From Microbacterium sp. zg-Y818 (GTDB taxonomy: Bacteria > Actinomycetota > Actinomycetes > Actinomycetales > Microbacteriaceae): a DNA stretch of 64,000 bases. Below, in pieces: positions 17,252-26,507 of this stretch. The position numbers and the translations under genes were made by a program. Below the pieces are notes generated by a model, which was given only the letters and a program-made list of their open reading frames with translations, made no database searches and was not told the origin of the DNA. The stretch spans positions 1,364,001 to 1,428,000 of the forward strand of contig NZ_CP126741.1 in the NCBI RefSeq assembly GCF_030246905.1, given 5' to 3'. Within the stretch, counting starts at the first letter, position 1. Every line of letters starts with the position of its first letter.

Positions 17252-18021
17252 CCGTCCTCACGACCCAGAACCTCCGCGCGCGCTACGGCGGGGTCGAAGT
17301 GCTCCACGGTGTGGATCTCACCGTCGAGGAGGGTGAGATCGTCGCCTTGCTCGGCGCGAACGGCGCCGGCAAGACGAGCCTGCTCCGTGCCATCTGCAGG
17401 CAGGTCGACTCGACCGGTGCCATCACACTCGACGGCACCCGCATCGACAAGATGACGACGGCGCGCGTGGCCCGCCTCGGCATCGGCCATGTCCCCGAGG
17501 GCCGCGGAACCTTCACGGAGCTGACCGTCGAGGAGAACCTGCGCCTGGGCATTCTCGCCCGGCCTCGCCCCGTGCGTGCGACGGCGGACGAGGACCTGGA
17601 CCTGATCAATGAGACCTTCCCGGTGCTGCACGAGATGCGCGGCCGCCAGGCGGGGGCGCTGTCGGGAGGACAGGCGCAGATGCTCGCAGTGGCGCGGGCA
17701 CTTCTCGCCCGACCCCGGCTGCTTCTCGTCGACGAGCCGTCACTGGGGCTCGCCCCCCTGACCACGCTGGAGCTGTTCAACCGCTTCCAGTCGCTGCGGG
17801 ACGCGTGGTCGCTGACGATCCTGCTCGCCGAGCAGAATGCGCGATTGTCGCTGCGGGTGGCCGACCGCGCGGTCGTCCTCACCCGGGGTCGTGTGTCGCT
17901 CGAGGGCCCCGCCGCGGATCTGCAGGATCACGACGCGCTGCGTGCGGCCTACCTCGGCGAGGGGCCGTCCGCTCCTGCGGACCGCCCGTTCCCTTCGACC
18001 CGAGGAGCGCTCGATGACTGA
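17248..18021 (+). CDS. ABC transporter ATP-binding protein, LivF-type
   Basis: The second ATPase, 257 residues. All motifs are intact: Walker A GANGAGKTS near residue 38, the LSGGQAQM signature, Walker B LLLVDEPSLGLAP, and the H-loop replaced by LLAEQN as is usual in LivF. It overlaps the LivG-type gene by four bases and the first permease by eight bases, so the operon is tightly coupled. Its signature motif is normal, unlike that of its partner, so the dimer should keep at least one canonical ATP site. Confidence 0.92.
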   Translation: MTVLTTQNLRARYGGVEVLHGVDLTVEEGEIVALLGANGAGKTSLLRAICRQVDSTGAITLDGTRIDKMTTARVARLGIGHVPEGRGTFTELTVEENLRLGILARPRPVRATADEDLDLINETFPVLHEMRGRQAGALSGGQAQMLAVARALLARPRLLLVDEPSLGLAPLTTLELFNRFQSLRDAWSLTILLAEQNARLSLRVADRAVVLTRGRVSLEGPAADLQDHDALRAAYLGEGPSAPADRPFPSTRGALDD

Positions 18022-18895
18022 GTTCTTCCAGATCTTCCTGGACGGCCTCACCACCGGAACCGTCTACGCCGCCCTCGCCCTGGCGCTGAGCGTCGTGTTC
18101 CAAGGCACCGGCATGCTGAACTTCGCGCAGGGGGAGCTCGCCGTCGTGGCCGCCTTCATCGCGTTCACGACGCTGTCGACCGGCATCTCGCCGTGGCTCG
18201 CGATCCTGATCGCCGTCGCCGCATCCGCCGTGATCGGCGCCCTCGTGCACGTGCTGGTGGTCCGCTGGGCCGACACCCGCAATGAAGGCGTGCTGATGGC
18301 GATGGGTGTGGCGTTGCTCCTCGGGATCAGCGCGCTCGCCGGCATCATCTGGGGAACCGACCCGCGCAGCTACCCCAGCCCCTTCGGCTCCGGACTCATC
18401 GAGTTCGCCGGACTGCGCCTCACCTACCAGCAGGCCGGTGGCGCGCTCCTCGTCGTCGTCGCGATGAGCCTGACCGCGCTCCTCTTCCAGAAGACCCCGA
18501 TCGGATTGCGTCTGCGCGCCGTCGCGCAGAATGCCCCCTCGGCGGCACTGCTGGGGCTGTCGGCCCCCGTGTGGCTCGCCCTGGGGTGGGCGATCGCCGG
18601 CGCCGTCGGCGCGGTGGCCGGCGTCGTGGCCGCCCCCACCCTGGGACTGTCCCCGTCGATGATGAACTTCCCGCTGTTGATGGCCCTCGCCGCCGCCACG
18701 CTCGGAGGCTTGACCAGTCGAGTGGGCGCGGTCGTCGGTGGCCTGCTGATCGGCGTCGTCACGGCGTTCGCCGGCCGGTACATCCCCTTCCTCGGCGGGG
18801 ACCTCAACATCGTGGTCGCCTTCGTCCTCATCGTGATCGTCCTGCTTGTCAAGCCCGGCGGACTCTTCGGAAAAGAGCGGATGGTGCGCGCATGA
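18014..18895 (+). CDS. Branched-chain-type ABC permease, LivH family
   Basis: A 293-residue inner-membrane permease with about eight hydrophobic helices, starting FLDGLTTGTVYAALALALSVVFQGTGMLNFAQGEL, the family hallmark. The ATG at 18014 lies within the end of the LivF-type gene and is preceded by CGAGGAG. Upstream codons in the same frame only overlap the ATPase. Substrate choice is set mainly by the binding protein, and homologues serve amino acids, urea and aromatic acids. Confidence 0.92.
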   Translation: MTEFFQIFLDGLTTGTVYAALALALSVVFQGTGMLNFAQGELAVVAAFIAFTTLSTGISPWLAILIAVAASAVIGALVHVLVVRWADTRNEGVLMAMGVALLLGISALAGIIWGTDPRSYPSPFGSGLIEFAGLRLTYQQAGGALLVVVAMSLTALLFQKTPIGLRLRAVAQNAPSAALLGLSAPVWLALGWAIAGAVGAVAGVVAAPTLGLSPSMMNFPLLMALAAATLGGLTSRVGAVVGGLLIGVVTAFAGRYIPFLGGDLNIVVAFVLIVIVLLVKPGGLFGKERMVRA

Positions 18896-20010
18896 CCAGT
18901 CCCATCCCCTACCCCCATGCGCGGCCCTGGTACCGCACCCCGCGGGGCCTGCTCACCCTCGCCCTGTTCTCGGTGGGCGTCGCGATCCCGTTCCTGGTGA
19001 GCGACTACGACCTGTTCAACATGACGCGCGTGCTCGCGATCGCTCTGGGTGTGGCGGGTCTGAACCTCCTCGTCGGGTTCTCGGGGCAGATCAGCGTCGG
19101 CCACGGCGCGATCTTCGGCATCGGCGGCTACACGACGATGCTCCTGATGCTGAGGATCGACGTGCCGTGGCCGCTCGCCCTCGTGGCGAGCATCGGCGCA
19201 GGGCTCCTCGTCGGCCTCGTGATCGGCATTCCGGCGCTGAAGCTCGGCGGACTGAACCTCGGGCTGTTCACCATAGCCATCGCCGCGGTCTTCCCGCTCG
19301 TGGTGAGCCGGTTCAGTGACTTCACGGGCGGGACCGTGGGGCTGGCGCTGCCGACCTCTCCCTTCGTCGCGCCCGACGGGATCGCGCTCACGCCCGCCCA
19401 GTTCGGTTTCCTCTTCGCCCTCCTGGCGCTCGCGGGCGCGCTCGTGCTCCTCCGCAACATCACGGTGGGTCGCTTCGGCCGCGCCTACGCCGCGGTTCGG
19501 ACGAACCGGATCCTCGCCGTGTCCAACGGCGTGCGCGTGCCCCAGCTGAAGCTCATCGCCTTCGTCGTCAGCTCGGCCGTGGCGGGTCTGGCCGGCGGCA
19601 TCCTCGTGCTCGTCCTGACGGTCGCGACGCCCGACAGCTACCTGCTGACGTTCTCGCTGATCCTGCTCATGGCCGCCACGGTCGGAGGCAGCCGCTCGTG
19701 GATCGGCGCGATCGTGGGTGCGGCGATCGTCGTGTACCTCCCCGACTTCGCCAGCAAGGTCCTGCCCGGCCAGGCGTCAGGGCAGTTCGCCCAGCTCATC
19801 TTCGCCGTGCTCCTCGGTGTCTGCCTGATCCTCGCGCCCGGCGGCCTGGCCGCGTGGGGCACGTCGATCGCCCGCCGCGGCGCCGCGCTCGTGCGCGGTC
19901 GCCGAAGCACCGCCCCACGCACCCCCGAGACCGAATCCGGCAGCAGCACCGACCCCGAGTCCTATCCCGAAACAACAACAGCATTCACACGAAAGGAAGC
20001 GAATCGATGA
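18892..20010 (+). CDS. Branched-chain-type ABC permease, LivM family
   Basis: A 372-residue partner permease with about ten membrane helices and the family motif LNLLVGFSGQISVGHGAIFGIGGY. The last 50 residues are hydrophilic and rich in Arg, Thr, Glu and Ser, and look like a disordered cytoplasmic tail. The ATG at 18892 overlaps the LivH-type stop by four bases. The gene's own stop overlaps the binding protein start. Confidence 0.92.
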   Translation: MTSPIPYPHARPWYRTPRGLLTLALFSVGVAIPFLVSDYDLFNMTRVLAIALGVAGLNLLVGFSGQISVGHGAIFGIGGYTTMLLMLRIDVPWPLALVASIGAGLLVGLVIGIPALKLGGLNLGLFTIAIAAVFPLVVSRFSDFTGGTVGLALPTSPFVAPDGIALTPAQFGFLFALLALAGALVLLRNITVGRFGRAYAAVRTNRILAVSNGVRVPQLKLIAFVVSSAVAGLAGGILVLVLTVATPDSYLLTFSLILLMAATVGGSRSWIGAIVGAAIVVYLPDFASKVLPGQASGQFAQLIFAVLLGVCLILAPGGLAAWGTSIARRGAALVRGRRSTAPRTPETESGSSTDPESYPETTTAFTRKEANR

Positions 20011-21236
20011 TGAAGACGTCACGACGAGCTCGCTCCGCCGTCATCTCCGCCGCCGCGGTAGCGGTCACCGCACTGCTGCTCAGCGGCTGCACGGGACGGC
20101 AGGCCGCGAACGAACCAGCCGCTGAGCCGCAGGATGACAGCCCGATCGTCATCGGGGCCAGCTGGCCCCAAAGCGGGCCGCTCGCCGCCGCGGCCGCAGG
20201 CTTGCACGGCTTCGAGGCCTACATCGAGATGACCAACGCCGAAGGCGGCATCGACGGACGCGAGATCAAGCTCGTCACCGCTGACGACGGCTATGACCCC
20301 GCCCGTCTCGCCGACAACCAGCGCAGCTTCGTGGAGAAGGAGGGCGCCATCGCCGTCGTCAACTTCGGCGGCATCGCGGTTCCCGGCCGGCCGTATCTCA
20401 ACGACAAGAAGGTCGCGCAGATCGCACTGGCCGGGCAGACCCCGCTCAGCGACGTGGAGAACTTCCCCTATACGCGCGCCTTCTGGCCCGACGTGGTGTG
20501 GGAGGGCCAGCTGCACGCCCAGTGGCTGCAGGAGAACCGCCCCGACGCGGTCGTCGGCTTCATCGGGTTCAACAACGACCTCAGCGAGAGCCACATCGCG
20601 GGTCTCGAGGCCGGTGGCCTGGCCCCCGCGCAGGTCGCCATGGTTCCCCCGGGCACGGCCGACCTCACCGCGCAGGTCAGCCAGTTCCAGGCGGCGGGCG
20701 TGGACACCGTCATCATCAACATCGGCGCCCCCACGATCGGCGCGGTCACGAAGTACATGGACGAGATCGGCTACGAGCCCACTCTCCTGCTCGCAGGCAA
20801 CATGGCCGACTTCGTCACCGTGGTCGACCCCGCCGGCGCGGACGCCGTCGCCGACGCCTACGCGTTCCACTGGGGCAAGGACCCGGCCGACCCGAAGAAC
20901 GCCGAGGATGCCGCGACCCAGACGTTCATCGAGGTCATGACCGAGTACGGCTACGAGAGCGACATCCGACAGGCCCTCGCGTTCAACGGCTACGGACTGG
21001 GTGCCGCGCTGGTGGAGGCACTGAACAACGCTCCCGAGCTGACCGCAGACGGGCTGCTCGAGGCGTGGGACGCTCTCGAGGACACCGAGAACCCGTACCT
21101 CCAGGACGGCATGACGCTGGACGCGGGCTTCGGCGGGCGACTCATCTTCCAGGTGCAGCTCACGCAGTTCGACGGTGAGACCTGGGTGCCGCAGGGCGAC
21201 GTGATCGACCTCCGCGACCTCGGCATCGTCGAATAG
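20007..21236 (+). CDS. ABC transporter substrate-binding lipoprotein, LivK-type
   Basis: A 409-residue lipoprotein. The signal peptide ends in LLLSGC with the lipidated Cys 28, and a Leu/Ile/Val-type periplasmic binding fold follows (IVIGASWPQSGPLAAAAAGLHGFEAYI, then GREIKLVTADDGYDP). It should capture the substrate outside the membrane for the two permeases. The ligand is not known; the convergent aromatic catabolic operon suggests an aromatic or related acid. Start: ATG 20007 with GAAAGGA 9 bases upstream; ATG 20010 is equally possible. It is the last gene before a strong terminator. Confidence 0.92.
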   Translation: MMKTSRRARSAVISAAAVAVTALLLSGCTGRQAANEPAAEPQDDSPIVIGASWPQSGPLAAAAAGLHGFEAYIEMTNAEGGIDGREIKLVTADDGYDPARLADNQRSFVEKEGAIAVVNFGGIAVPGRPYLNDKKVAQIALAGQTPLSDVENFPYTRAFWPDVVWEGQLHAQWLQENRPDAVVGFIGFNNDLSESHIAGLEAGGLAPAQVAMVPPGTADLTAQVSQFQAAGVDTVIINIGAPTIGAVTKYMDEIGYEPTLLLAGNMADFVTVVDPAGADAVADAYAFHWGKDPADPKNAEDAATQTFIEVMTEYGYESDIRQALAFNGYGLGAALVEALNNAPELTADGLLEAWDALEDTENPYLQDGMTLDAGFGGRLIFQVQLTQFDGETWVPQGDVIDLRDLGIVE

Positions 21237-21248
21237 CCGCAACGCAAG

Positions 21249-21287
21249 AGATCGCCCCCCGCACGGATACCGTGCGGGGGGCGATCT
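21249..21287. terminator. Bidirectional terminator between importer and catabolic operon
   Basis: A perfect 18-bp stem with a 3-base loop (ATA): 21249-21266 pairs with 21270-21287. It sits between two converging operons and should stop transcription from both sides. Confidence 0.9.
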
Positions 21288-21307
21288 TCTGTGCTCCCGA
21301 GGAGCCG

Positions 21308-22279
21308 TCAGCGACGACGCGCCCGTGAGCGCGGGCGTGCGGGCGGCAGAACCGGAGCCGGCACGGGCGCGCCGACGCGGGCGCGGATCTCGCCGATGCC
21401 CTCGACGACCATCCGCACCTCGTCGCCGGTCTGCAGCGGAGGCGGAATGAGGCCCTGGTTGCGTCCCCACAGCTCGCCGAGGCATCCACCGTTGCCGACG
21501 GTGCCCGAGCCGAGCACATCGCCGGGGACCACTCGCGAGTTGCGCGACGCGTACGCCACGAACTCCGGGAACGGCCAGCCCGCGTTGGACACGAGGTCCT
21601 CGCCGACGAGCGCGTCGTTGACGTACACCTCGGCGTGGACGGCGAGGAAGCCCTCCGCGTCGAGGTAGGGCGCGAGCTCGTCCGCCGTCACGATCCAGGG
21701 CCCCAGCGTCGTGCCGAAGTCCTTGCCCTTGCACGGCCCGAGGCGCACCTTCATCTCGCGGGCCTGCAGGTCGCGGGCCGACCAGTCGTTCATGATCGTG
21801 TACCCGAAGATGTGCTCGGCGGCCGCGTCCGGCGTGAGGTTGGACCCCGTCGATCCCGGCACTGCCCCGATCACGACGGCGACCTCGAGCTCGAAGTCGA
21901 GGCGCTCGGTGACCGGTGGCGTGACCTCCTGGAACGGGGCGAGGATCGTGTGCGGGTTCGTGAAGTAGAACGTCGGCGCCTGGTACCACTCGGGCGGCAC
22001 GTCGCTCTTCCCCTCCACTCCGGCACTGACGCCTTCGACGTGCTCCTCGAAGGCGACGAAGTCGCGCACGGAGGGCGGTACGACGGGGGCGAGGAGGTCC
22101 ACGTCGGCGAGCGGGATGCCGGCGGTGTCGGCGACGCGCGACAGCAGCGCGGCCGCTCCGTCGATCCCCCGGGCGAGGGCGTGGGCGACCGTCAGCCCGT
22201 CGGGGAAGGGCACGACGCGGTCGTCCACGACGAAGCCCTCCCCCACGGTCTCTTCGTGGGTCCAGCGAGCGATTCTCAT
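21308..22279 (-). CDS. FAH-family hydrolase/hydratase (second copy in the cluster)
   Basis: A 323-residue fumarylacetoacetate hydrolase-family enzyme. The metal ligands Glu 130, Glu 132 (LDFELEVAVV) and Asp 165 (YTIMNDWSARDLQ) are present. Family members cleave or hydrate acylpyruvates and 2-oxo-dienoates from ring cleavage. The early EEH motif (residues 78-80) resembles fumarylacetoacetase-like and 2-hydroxyhepta-2,4-diene-1,7-dioate isomerase-like proteins. The ATG at 22279 overlaps the amidohydrolase stop by four bases. It is last in the operon. The tail (ARPRSRARRR) is strongly basic, which is unusual. Confidence 0.88.
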   Translation of the reverse strand: MRIARWTHEETVGEGFVVDDRVVPFPDGLTVAHALARGIDGAAALLSRVADTAGIPLADVDLLAPVVPPSVRDFVAFEEHVEGVSAGVEGKSDVPPEWYQAPTFYFTNPHTILAPFQEVTPPVTERLDFELEVAVVIGAVPGSTGSNLTPDAAAEHIFGYTIMNDWSARDLQAREMKVRLGPCKGKDFGTTLGPWIVTADELAPYLDAEGFLAVHAEVYVNDALVGEDLVSNAGWPFPEFVAYASRNSRVVPGDVLGSGTVGNGGCLGELWGRNQGLIPPPLQTGDEVRMVVEGIGEIRARVGAPVPAPVLPPARPRSRARRR

Positions 22280-23298
22280 GCGTTCACCGTCTTTCCCAGC
22301 AGGGCCGCCGCGTTCGAGCGCAGGATGCGCTCCGCGGTCTGCGGTGCGAGACCGGCGGACTCCACGAAGGCGACGGGATCCTCCGAGCCCATGTCGAACG
22401 GGAAATCGCTGCCGAGCACGACCTGGCTCTCGCCGGCGACCTCGATGAGGTGACGCAGCGCGCCGGCGTCGTGGACGACCGTGTCGAACCAGATCTTCCG
22501 CAGGTAGCTGGACGGTGCGTGCGCGCAGCCGCGCGCATCGGGACGCACGCGCCACGCGTGATCGCTGCGGCCGATCGAGGTCGGCAGGTACCCGCCGCCG
22601 TGCGCCGCGACGAGCCGAAGACCGGGGTGACGGTCCAGCACCCCCGCGAAGATCAGGTGCGACAGGGCGACGGCGTTCTCGACGGGCTGCCCGACGGTGT
22701 TGGCGAGGTAGAACCGGTCGAGCCGCTCGTCGAGCGAGCAGCCGAACGGATGCAGGAAGACGACGCAGCCGAGCTCCGCCGCGCGCGCCCAGAACCGCTC
22801 CAGCCGCTCATCCGACAGTTCCACGTCACCGGCGAAGGAGGAGATCTCCACCCCCGCGAGCCCGCGGCCGAGCACGGCGTCGTCGAGCAGTTCGACGAGG
22901 CGCTCCGGATGCTGCAGGGGCACGAGTCCCAGTCCCACGAGGCGATCGGGCGCCTGTGCGGTGTGCTCTGCGATGAGGCGGTTCGCTTCGGCCGCGGCCC
23001 ACACCGCAAGTCCCTCGGGCGCCCACGGATAGAAATGGTTGGGCGAGGCGCTGACCCACTGCACGTCGACGCCCTGCGCGTCCATCGCCACCAGGCGCAG
23101 GCCCACGTCGGTGAGCTTGGGGACGCGGGCACCGACCATCGGTCCTGACACCGCCTGGCTGTCGGCACCGTGGCGCACGAGCTCCAGTGCAGCGGCCTCG
23201 GCGACGAGATCGGGGGCGCGGCGCGCGACCTCGGCGTGCAGCCCAGGCAGGAGAAGATGGGCGTGGACGTCGGTGACGGGCTGCCGCGGCGCGGTCAT
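22276..23298 (-). CDS. ACMSD-like amidohydrolase/decarboxylase
   Basis: A 340-residue TIM-barrel amidohydrolase of the aminocarboxymuconate-semialdehyde decarboxylase group. Metal ligands are His 12 and His 14 (DVHAHL), His 184 (FLHPFG), His 234 (AAHGGG) and Asp 299 (GSDFPFD). Related enzymes decarboxylate aromatic acids or ring-cleavage products without redox change. Here it could decarboxylate the substrate or a cleavage product. It overlaps both neighbours by four bases, so it should be made in step with them. Confidence 0.88.
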   Translation of the reverse strand: MTAPRQPVTDVHAHLLLPGLHAEVARRAPDLVAEAAALELVRHGADSQAVSGPMVGARVPKLTDVGLRLVAMDAQGVDVQWVSASPNHFYPWAPEGLAVWAAAEANRLIAEHTAQAPDRLVGLGLVPLQHPERLVELLDDAVLGRGLAGVEISSFAGDVELSDERLERFWARAAELGCVVFLHPFGCSLDERLDRFYLANTVGQPVENAVALSHLIFAGVLDRHPGLRLVAAHGGGYLPTSIGRSDHAWRVRPDARGCAHAPSSYLRKIWFDTVVHDAGALRHLIEVAGESQVVLGSDFPFDMGSEDPVAFVESAGLAPQTAERILRSNAAALLGKTVNA

Positions 23299-24428
23299 GC
23301 GGGCTCCGCCATCTTCTGCGCGATCCCGAAGATCAGCCCGCCGGCGTCGGCGCTGCGATCACCGTCGATCTGCCATTGGCCGAGTTGCACCGACGCCGCC
23401 ACCACCGCCCCCGCGCGGGGGATGCGGCGGGCGTGGAACTCGTCCCACATCCCCTGGTCGAGGCTCTCGCCCCGCGTGAGCAGTTCGGTGAGGACGAAGG
23501 CATCCTCCAGCCCCTGCGCGGCGCCCTGGGCGATCGTCGGGGGGCAGCTGTGCGCGGCGTCACCGATGATGACCACGCGGCCACGGTTCCACGGCTCTGC
23601 CACGAGATGCTGCGTGAACCACGTGTAGTGCGCGTCGGCGCCGGCTTCGATGTCGGCGCGGATCTGGTTCCACGGCCCGTCGTACGCGCGCGATGCCTCG
23701 AGCATGAGCCGGCGCGCCTCGTCAGGGTCGACGCCGAAGCGGTCTTCGGCCTTCTCCACGAGGAACGCGTACATGCTGTCCTCACCCGTCGGGGTGTAGC
23801 CGGCGATGTAGACCGGTCCGCCGTAGTAGAGCGTGCTGCGTTCGACCTCCGCCGGGCGCGAGACGAACGTGCGCCAGATCCCCATCCCCGTCGACTCGGG
23901 CTTCGCCTCGATCCCGATGAGCTCGCGCACCGTCGAGTGCAGCCCATCCGCGCCGATCACGAGGTCGTAGCGACCCGCAGGCGCGCCCTCGATCTCGATC
24001 TGGACGCCGTCCGCATCCTGGGTGAGGCCGGTCAGCTTCGCCCCGAAGTGCACCTGCACGCCCGCGCGCTCGGCGTGCGCCAAGAGGATGCGGGCAAGCT
24101 CTGCCCGCGGCATCCCCATCCCGGCCGGATAATCCGGACCTCCCGTCTTCACATCGGGAAGCTCGGCGACCACGGGAGCACCGGGACCGGGCGCGCGCAA
24201 GGTGAGCCCCTCGAACGGGTATCCGGCCTCGCGGATGTCGTCCCACGCGCCCAGCGCGTCGAACACCCGCAGGGCGTTGCCCTGCAGGCTGATGCCGGAG
24301 CCGAGGGCGGTCAGCTGCGGCTTGGCTTCGAAGAGATCGACCTCGACGCCGGCCTTGGCCAGCTGGATGCCGGCGGCCAGGCCGGCGACGCCGGACCCCA
24401 CGATCGCGACGGTGTGCACTGCAGTCAT
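23295..24428 (-). CDS. FAD-dependent aromatic monooxygenase (group A)
   Basis: A 377-residue flavoprotein hydroxylase of the salicylate or 3-hydroxybenzoate hydroxylase type. FAD motifs are GSGVAGL (residues 11-17), the DG motif (VIGADGLHSTVR, near 160) and the GD motif (VIIGDAAHSCPPTIAQG). It should use NAD(P)H and oxygen to hydroxylate a ring and prepare it for cleavage. A short inverted repeat (CAGAAC/GTTCTG, 24431-24448) covers its ribosome-binding site. It lies 42 bp after the cyclase gene stop, the largest gap in the three middle genes. Confidence 0.9.
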   Translation of the reverse strand: MTAVHTVAIVGSGVAGLAAGIQLAKAGVEVDLFEAKPQLTALGSGISLQGNALRVFDALGAWDDIREAGYPFEGLTLRAPGPGAPVVAELPDVKTGGPDYPAGMGMPRAELARILLAHAERAGVQVHFGAKLTGLTQDADGVQIEIEGAPAGRYDLVIGADGLHSTVRELIGIEAKPESTGMGIWRTFVSRPAEVERSTLYYGGPVYIAGYTPTGEDSMYAFLVEKAEDRFGVDPDEARRLMLEASRAYDGPWNQIRADIEAGADAHYTWFTQHLVAEPWNRGRVVIIGDAAHSCPPTIAQGAAQGLEDAFVLTELLTRGESLDQGMWDEFHARRIPRAGAVVAASVQLGQWQIDGDRSADAGGLIFGIAQKMAEPA

Positions 24429-24470
24429 GTCAGAACCTCTCTGTTCTGTTCGGGTGTGCGGTGGTGTGTG

Positions 24471-25469
24471 TCAGAAGACGGCCACCGGATTGATCGGCGA
24501 ACCGACCGCCCCGGTGATCGGCAGTGGTGGCGCCGACAGCAGCACGTCCCAGCGTCCGCGTGCGGCGCACGCGTCGGCGAGCTCGTCGAAGTCCCACATC
24601 TCGCCGATCGTGAGTCCCATGTTCGGGATAGCGATCTGGTGCAGCGGCTGGAACGACGGCGCGTCGAACTCGTTGGGGCGCACTTCGAAGCCCCACGTGT
24701 CGGTGGCGACCGCTGCGATCTCGCTCCGGTGCAGCCAGCCGGCGGTGGTCAGCGACATGCCGGCCGCTTCGCCGCCGGCATAGTCGTTCCACCCCTCGCG
24801 TCGGGCACGGGCGAGCCGGCCCGTGCGCACCAGCAGGATGTCGCCGCGTCCGACCCGGCTGGACTCCCCCTGTGCCGCGATGCACGCGTCGAGGTCGGCG
24901 GCGGTGATGCCGTAGCCGTCGGGCAGTTCTCCGGTGTCGGGCTGCAGGAAGCGGCCCATGTCGAGCAGGACGCCACGGGAGACGATGACAGCGGCCGCGT
25001 GCTCGATCCCGGTGACGAGGTCGCCGTCACTGGTGACGACATCGCCCGCACGGCGACCGTTCCACGCCATCCCGTGGTCGAAGATGTGGCCGAGGCCGTC
25101 CCACTGCGTGGAGCACTGCAGAGGCATCGTGATGTAGTCGTCGGCGCCGCCGATGCCGTGCGGGAACGGCTGGTTGCCGCGTTCGGCGTCGGTGCCGGTG
25201 TCGGTCATGGTGTGGACGGGATTGATCCGGCGCCGCCACCCCTTCTGGGGGCCGTCCGTGTTGAACGCCTGCGACAGCGAGACGACACGCCCTTGCGTCA
25301 CGAGTGCCGCCGCCTCGACGCGCTTGGCCTCGTCGATGAAGTTGAGGGTGCCCAGGACGTCGTCCTCGCCCCACCGGCCCCAATTGCGATACGCCATCAC
25401 GCGCGCGGCGATCTCGCCTTCGGGATCGTTGCGGTCGAGGTCGGCGGGATGTTCGCTCGGCGCGGTCAT
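24471..25469 (-). CDS. Cyclase-family (kynurenine formamidase-like) metal hydrolase
   Basis: A 332-residue protein of the cyclase superfamily that includes kynurenine formamidase and isatin hydrolase. These enzymes normally use an HxGTHxDxPxH motif to bind metal. Here the stretch is STQWDGLGH (residues 120-128): Asp 124 and His 128 are kept, but the first His of the motif is Gln 122. I believe this is a known subgroup of larger cyclase proteins. It may hydrolyse an amide or lactone made by ring oxidation. It overlaps the upstream FAH gene by four bases. Confidence 0.85.
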   Translation of the reverse strand: MTAPSEHPADLDRNDPEGEIAARVMAYRNWGRWGEDDVLGTLNFIDEAKRVEAAALVTQGRVVSLSQAFNTDGPQKGWRRRINPVHTMTDTGTDAERGNQPFPHGIGGADDYITMPLQCSTQWDGLGHIFDHGMAWNGRRAGDVVTSDGDLVTGIEHAAAVIVSRGVLLDMGRFLQPDTGELPDGYGITAADLDACIAAQGESSRVGRGDILLVRTGRLARARREGWNDYAGGEAAGMSLTTAGWLHRSEIAAVATDTWGFEVRPNEFDAPSFQPLHQIAIPNMGLTIGEMWDFDELADACAARGRWDVLLSAPPLPITGAVGSPINPVAVF

Positions 25470-26431
25470 GCGGCCGCCTCCGCGACGCAGCGGACGACTT
25501 GCGTGCCGACGCCCTCGATCGTGCCGGTCATCACGTCACCGTCGCGCAGGAATCGTTTCCAGTGCTGGCCGTTGCCCGCGGGGCTGCCGGTGAGCAGGAT
25601 GTCGCCCGGCAGAAGCGGCAGCGTCTGGGACGCGGTCGACACGAGCGCGGCGACGTCGAAGACCAGCTCCGCGGTCGTGGCATCCTGCATCACCTCGCCG
25701 TTCAGCTCCAGGCGGATGGCGAGGTTCGCGGGGTCAACGAACGGCGCCGGGACGAGGTAGGGCCCCGTGGGGAGGAAGCCCGGCGCGTTCTTGGCGCTGA
25801 ACCAGTCGGCGCCGATGTCGCCCACGTCGGAGGGGAAGAGCAGATCGCGGGTCGAGATGTCGTTGGTGATCGTGTACCCCGCAACGTGGCTCATGGCCTC
25901 GTCTCGCCCCACGCGGAACGCCTCGGGGCCGATGACGACGGCGAGTTCGAGCTCCCAGTCATGCACGTCACTGTAGGACGGAAGCGTGAGGGGGACGTCG
26001 TCTCCCACGACGCACTGCGGCATGCCGATGAAGACGAACGGGCGACCGCTGGCGGCGCGCGCATCCATGATGCGTTCGGCACGGGCCCGCGCCTCCTCCG
26101 GCGTCAGCGCCGACTCGCCCTTGGTCAGTCCGCCGACGATCAGCTGCACGACGTGCGTGCGGTAGTTCGCGCCGGCCTGGAGCACCTGCCGCGGCTGCAC
26201 CGGCGCGGTCAGGACCGCCTCGGACAGCGCAGTCCACGGCCCCTCCGCCTCGGCGAGCGCGGCGAGGCGGTCCCAGTCGGGGGCTGCGAGGAACGCGTTC
26301 AGATCGGACGCACCGAGTTCCTCCTCACCGAGGGGGCGGATGCGGTCGCCCGCGACGAGCCCGAGAACGACATCATCGCCCTGTCGGTATCGGCCGAGCG
26401 CGAAGGGGGCGGTGGGTGGGGTATGGGTCAT
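25466..26431 (-). CDS. FAH-family hydrolase (first copy in the cluster)
   Basis: A 321-residue fumarylacetoacetate hydrolase-family enzyme with metal ligands Glu 160, Glu 162 (HDWELELAVV) and Asp 191 (YTITNDISTRDLL). It differs clearly from the second copy at 21308-22279, so the two probably act on different steps, such as hydration or isomerisation versus C-C hydrolysis. The ATG at 26431 lies 76 bp after the dioxygenase stop with GAGGAGG upstream. Confidence 0.88.
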   Translation of the reverse strand: MTHTPPTAPFALGRYRQGDDVVLGLVAGDRIRPLGEEELGASDLNAFLAAPDWDRLAALAEAEGPWTALSEAVLTAPVQPRQVLQAGANYRTHVVQLIVGGLTKGESALTPEEARARAERIMDARAASGRPFVFIGMPQCVVGDDVPLTLPSYSDVHDWELELAVVIGPEAFRVGRDEAMSHVAGYTITNDISTRDLLFPSDVGDIGADWFSAKNAPGFLPTGPYLVPAPFVDPANLAIRLELNGEVMQDATTAELVFDVAALVSTASQTLPLLPGDILLTGSPAGNGQHWKRFLRDGDVMTGTIEGVGTQVVRCVAEAAA

Positions 26432-26507
26432 GAATCCTCCTCGAGTCGTGACGTAGTGCGACCCGGGACGGCCGCTTCAGCGGCCGCCCCGGGACAGAGA
26501 ACAGCGC

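Noticed and set aside
20019..21989. A 656-codon minus-strand frame opposite the binding protein and running into the FAH gene in another frame
   Set aside because: It overlaps two well-supported genes and the terminator; its composition is that of a shadow frame.
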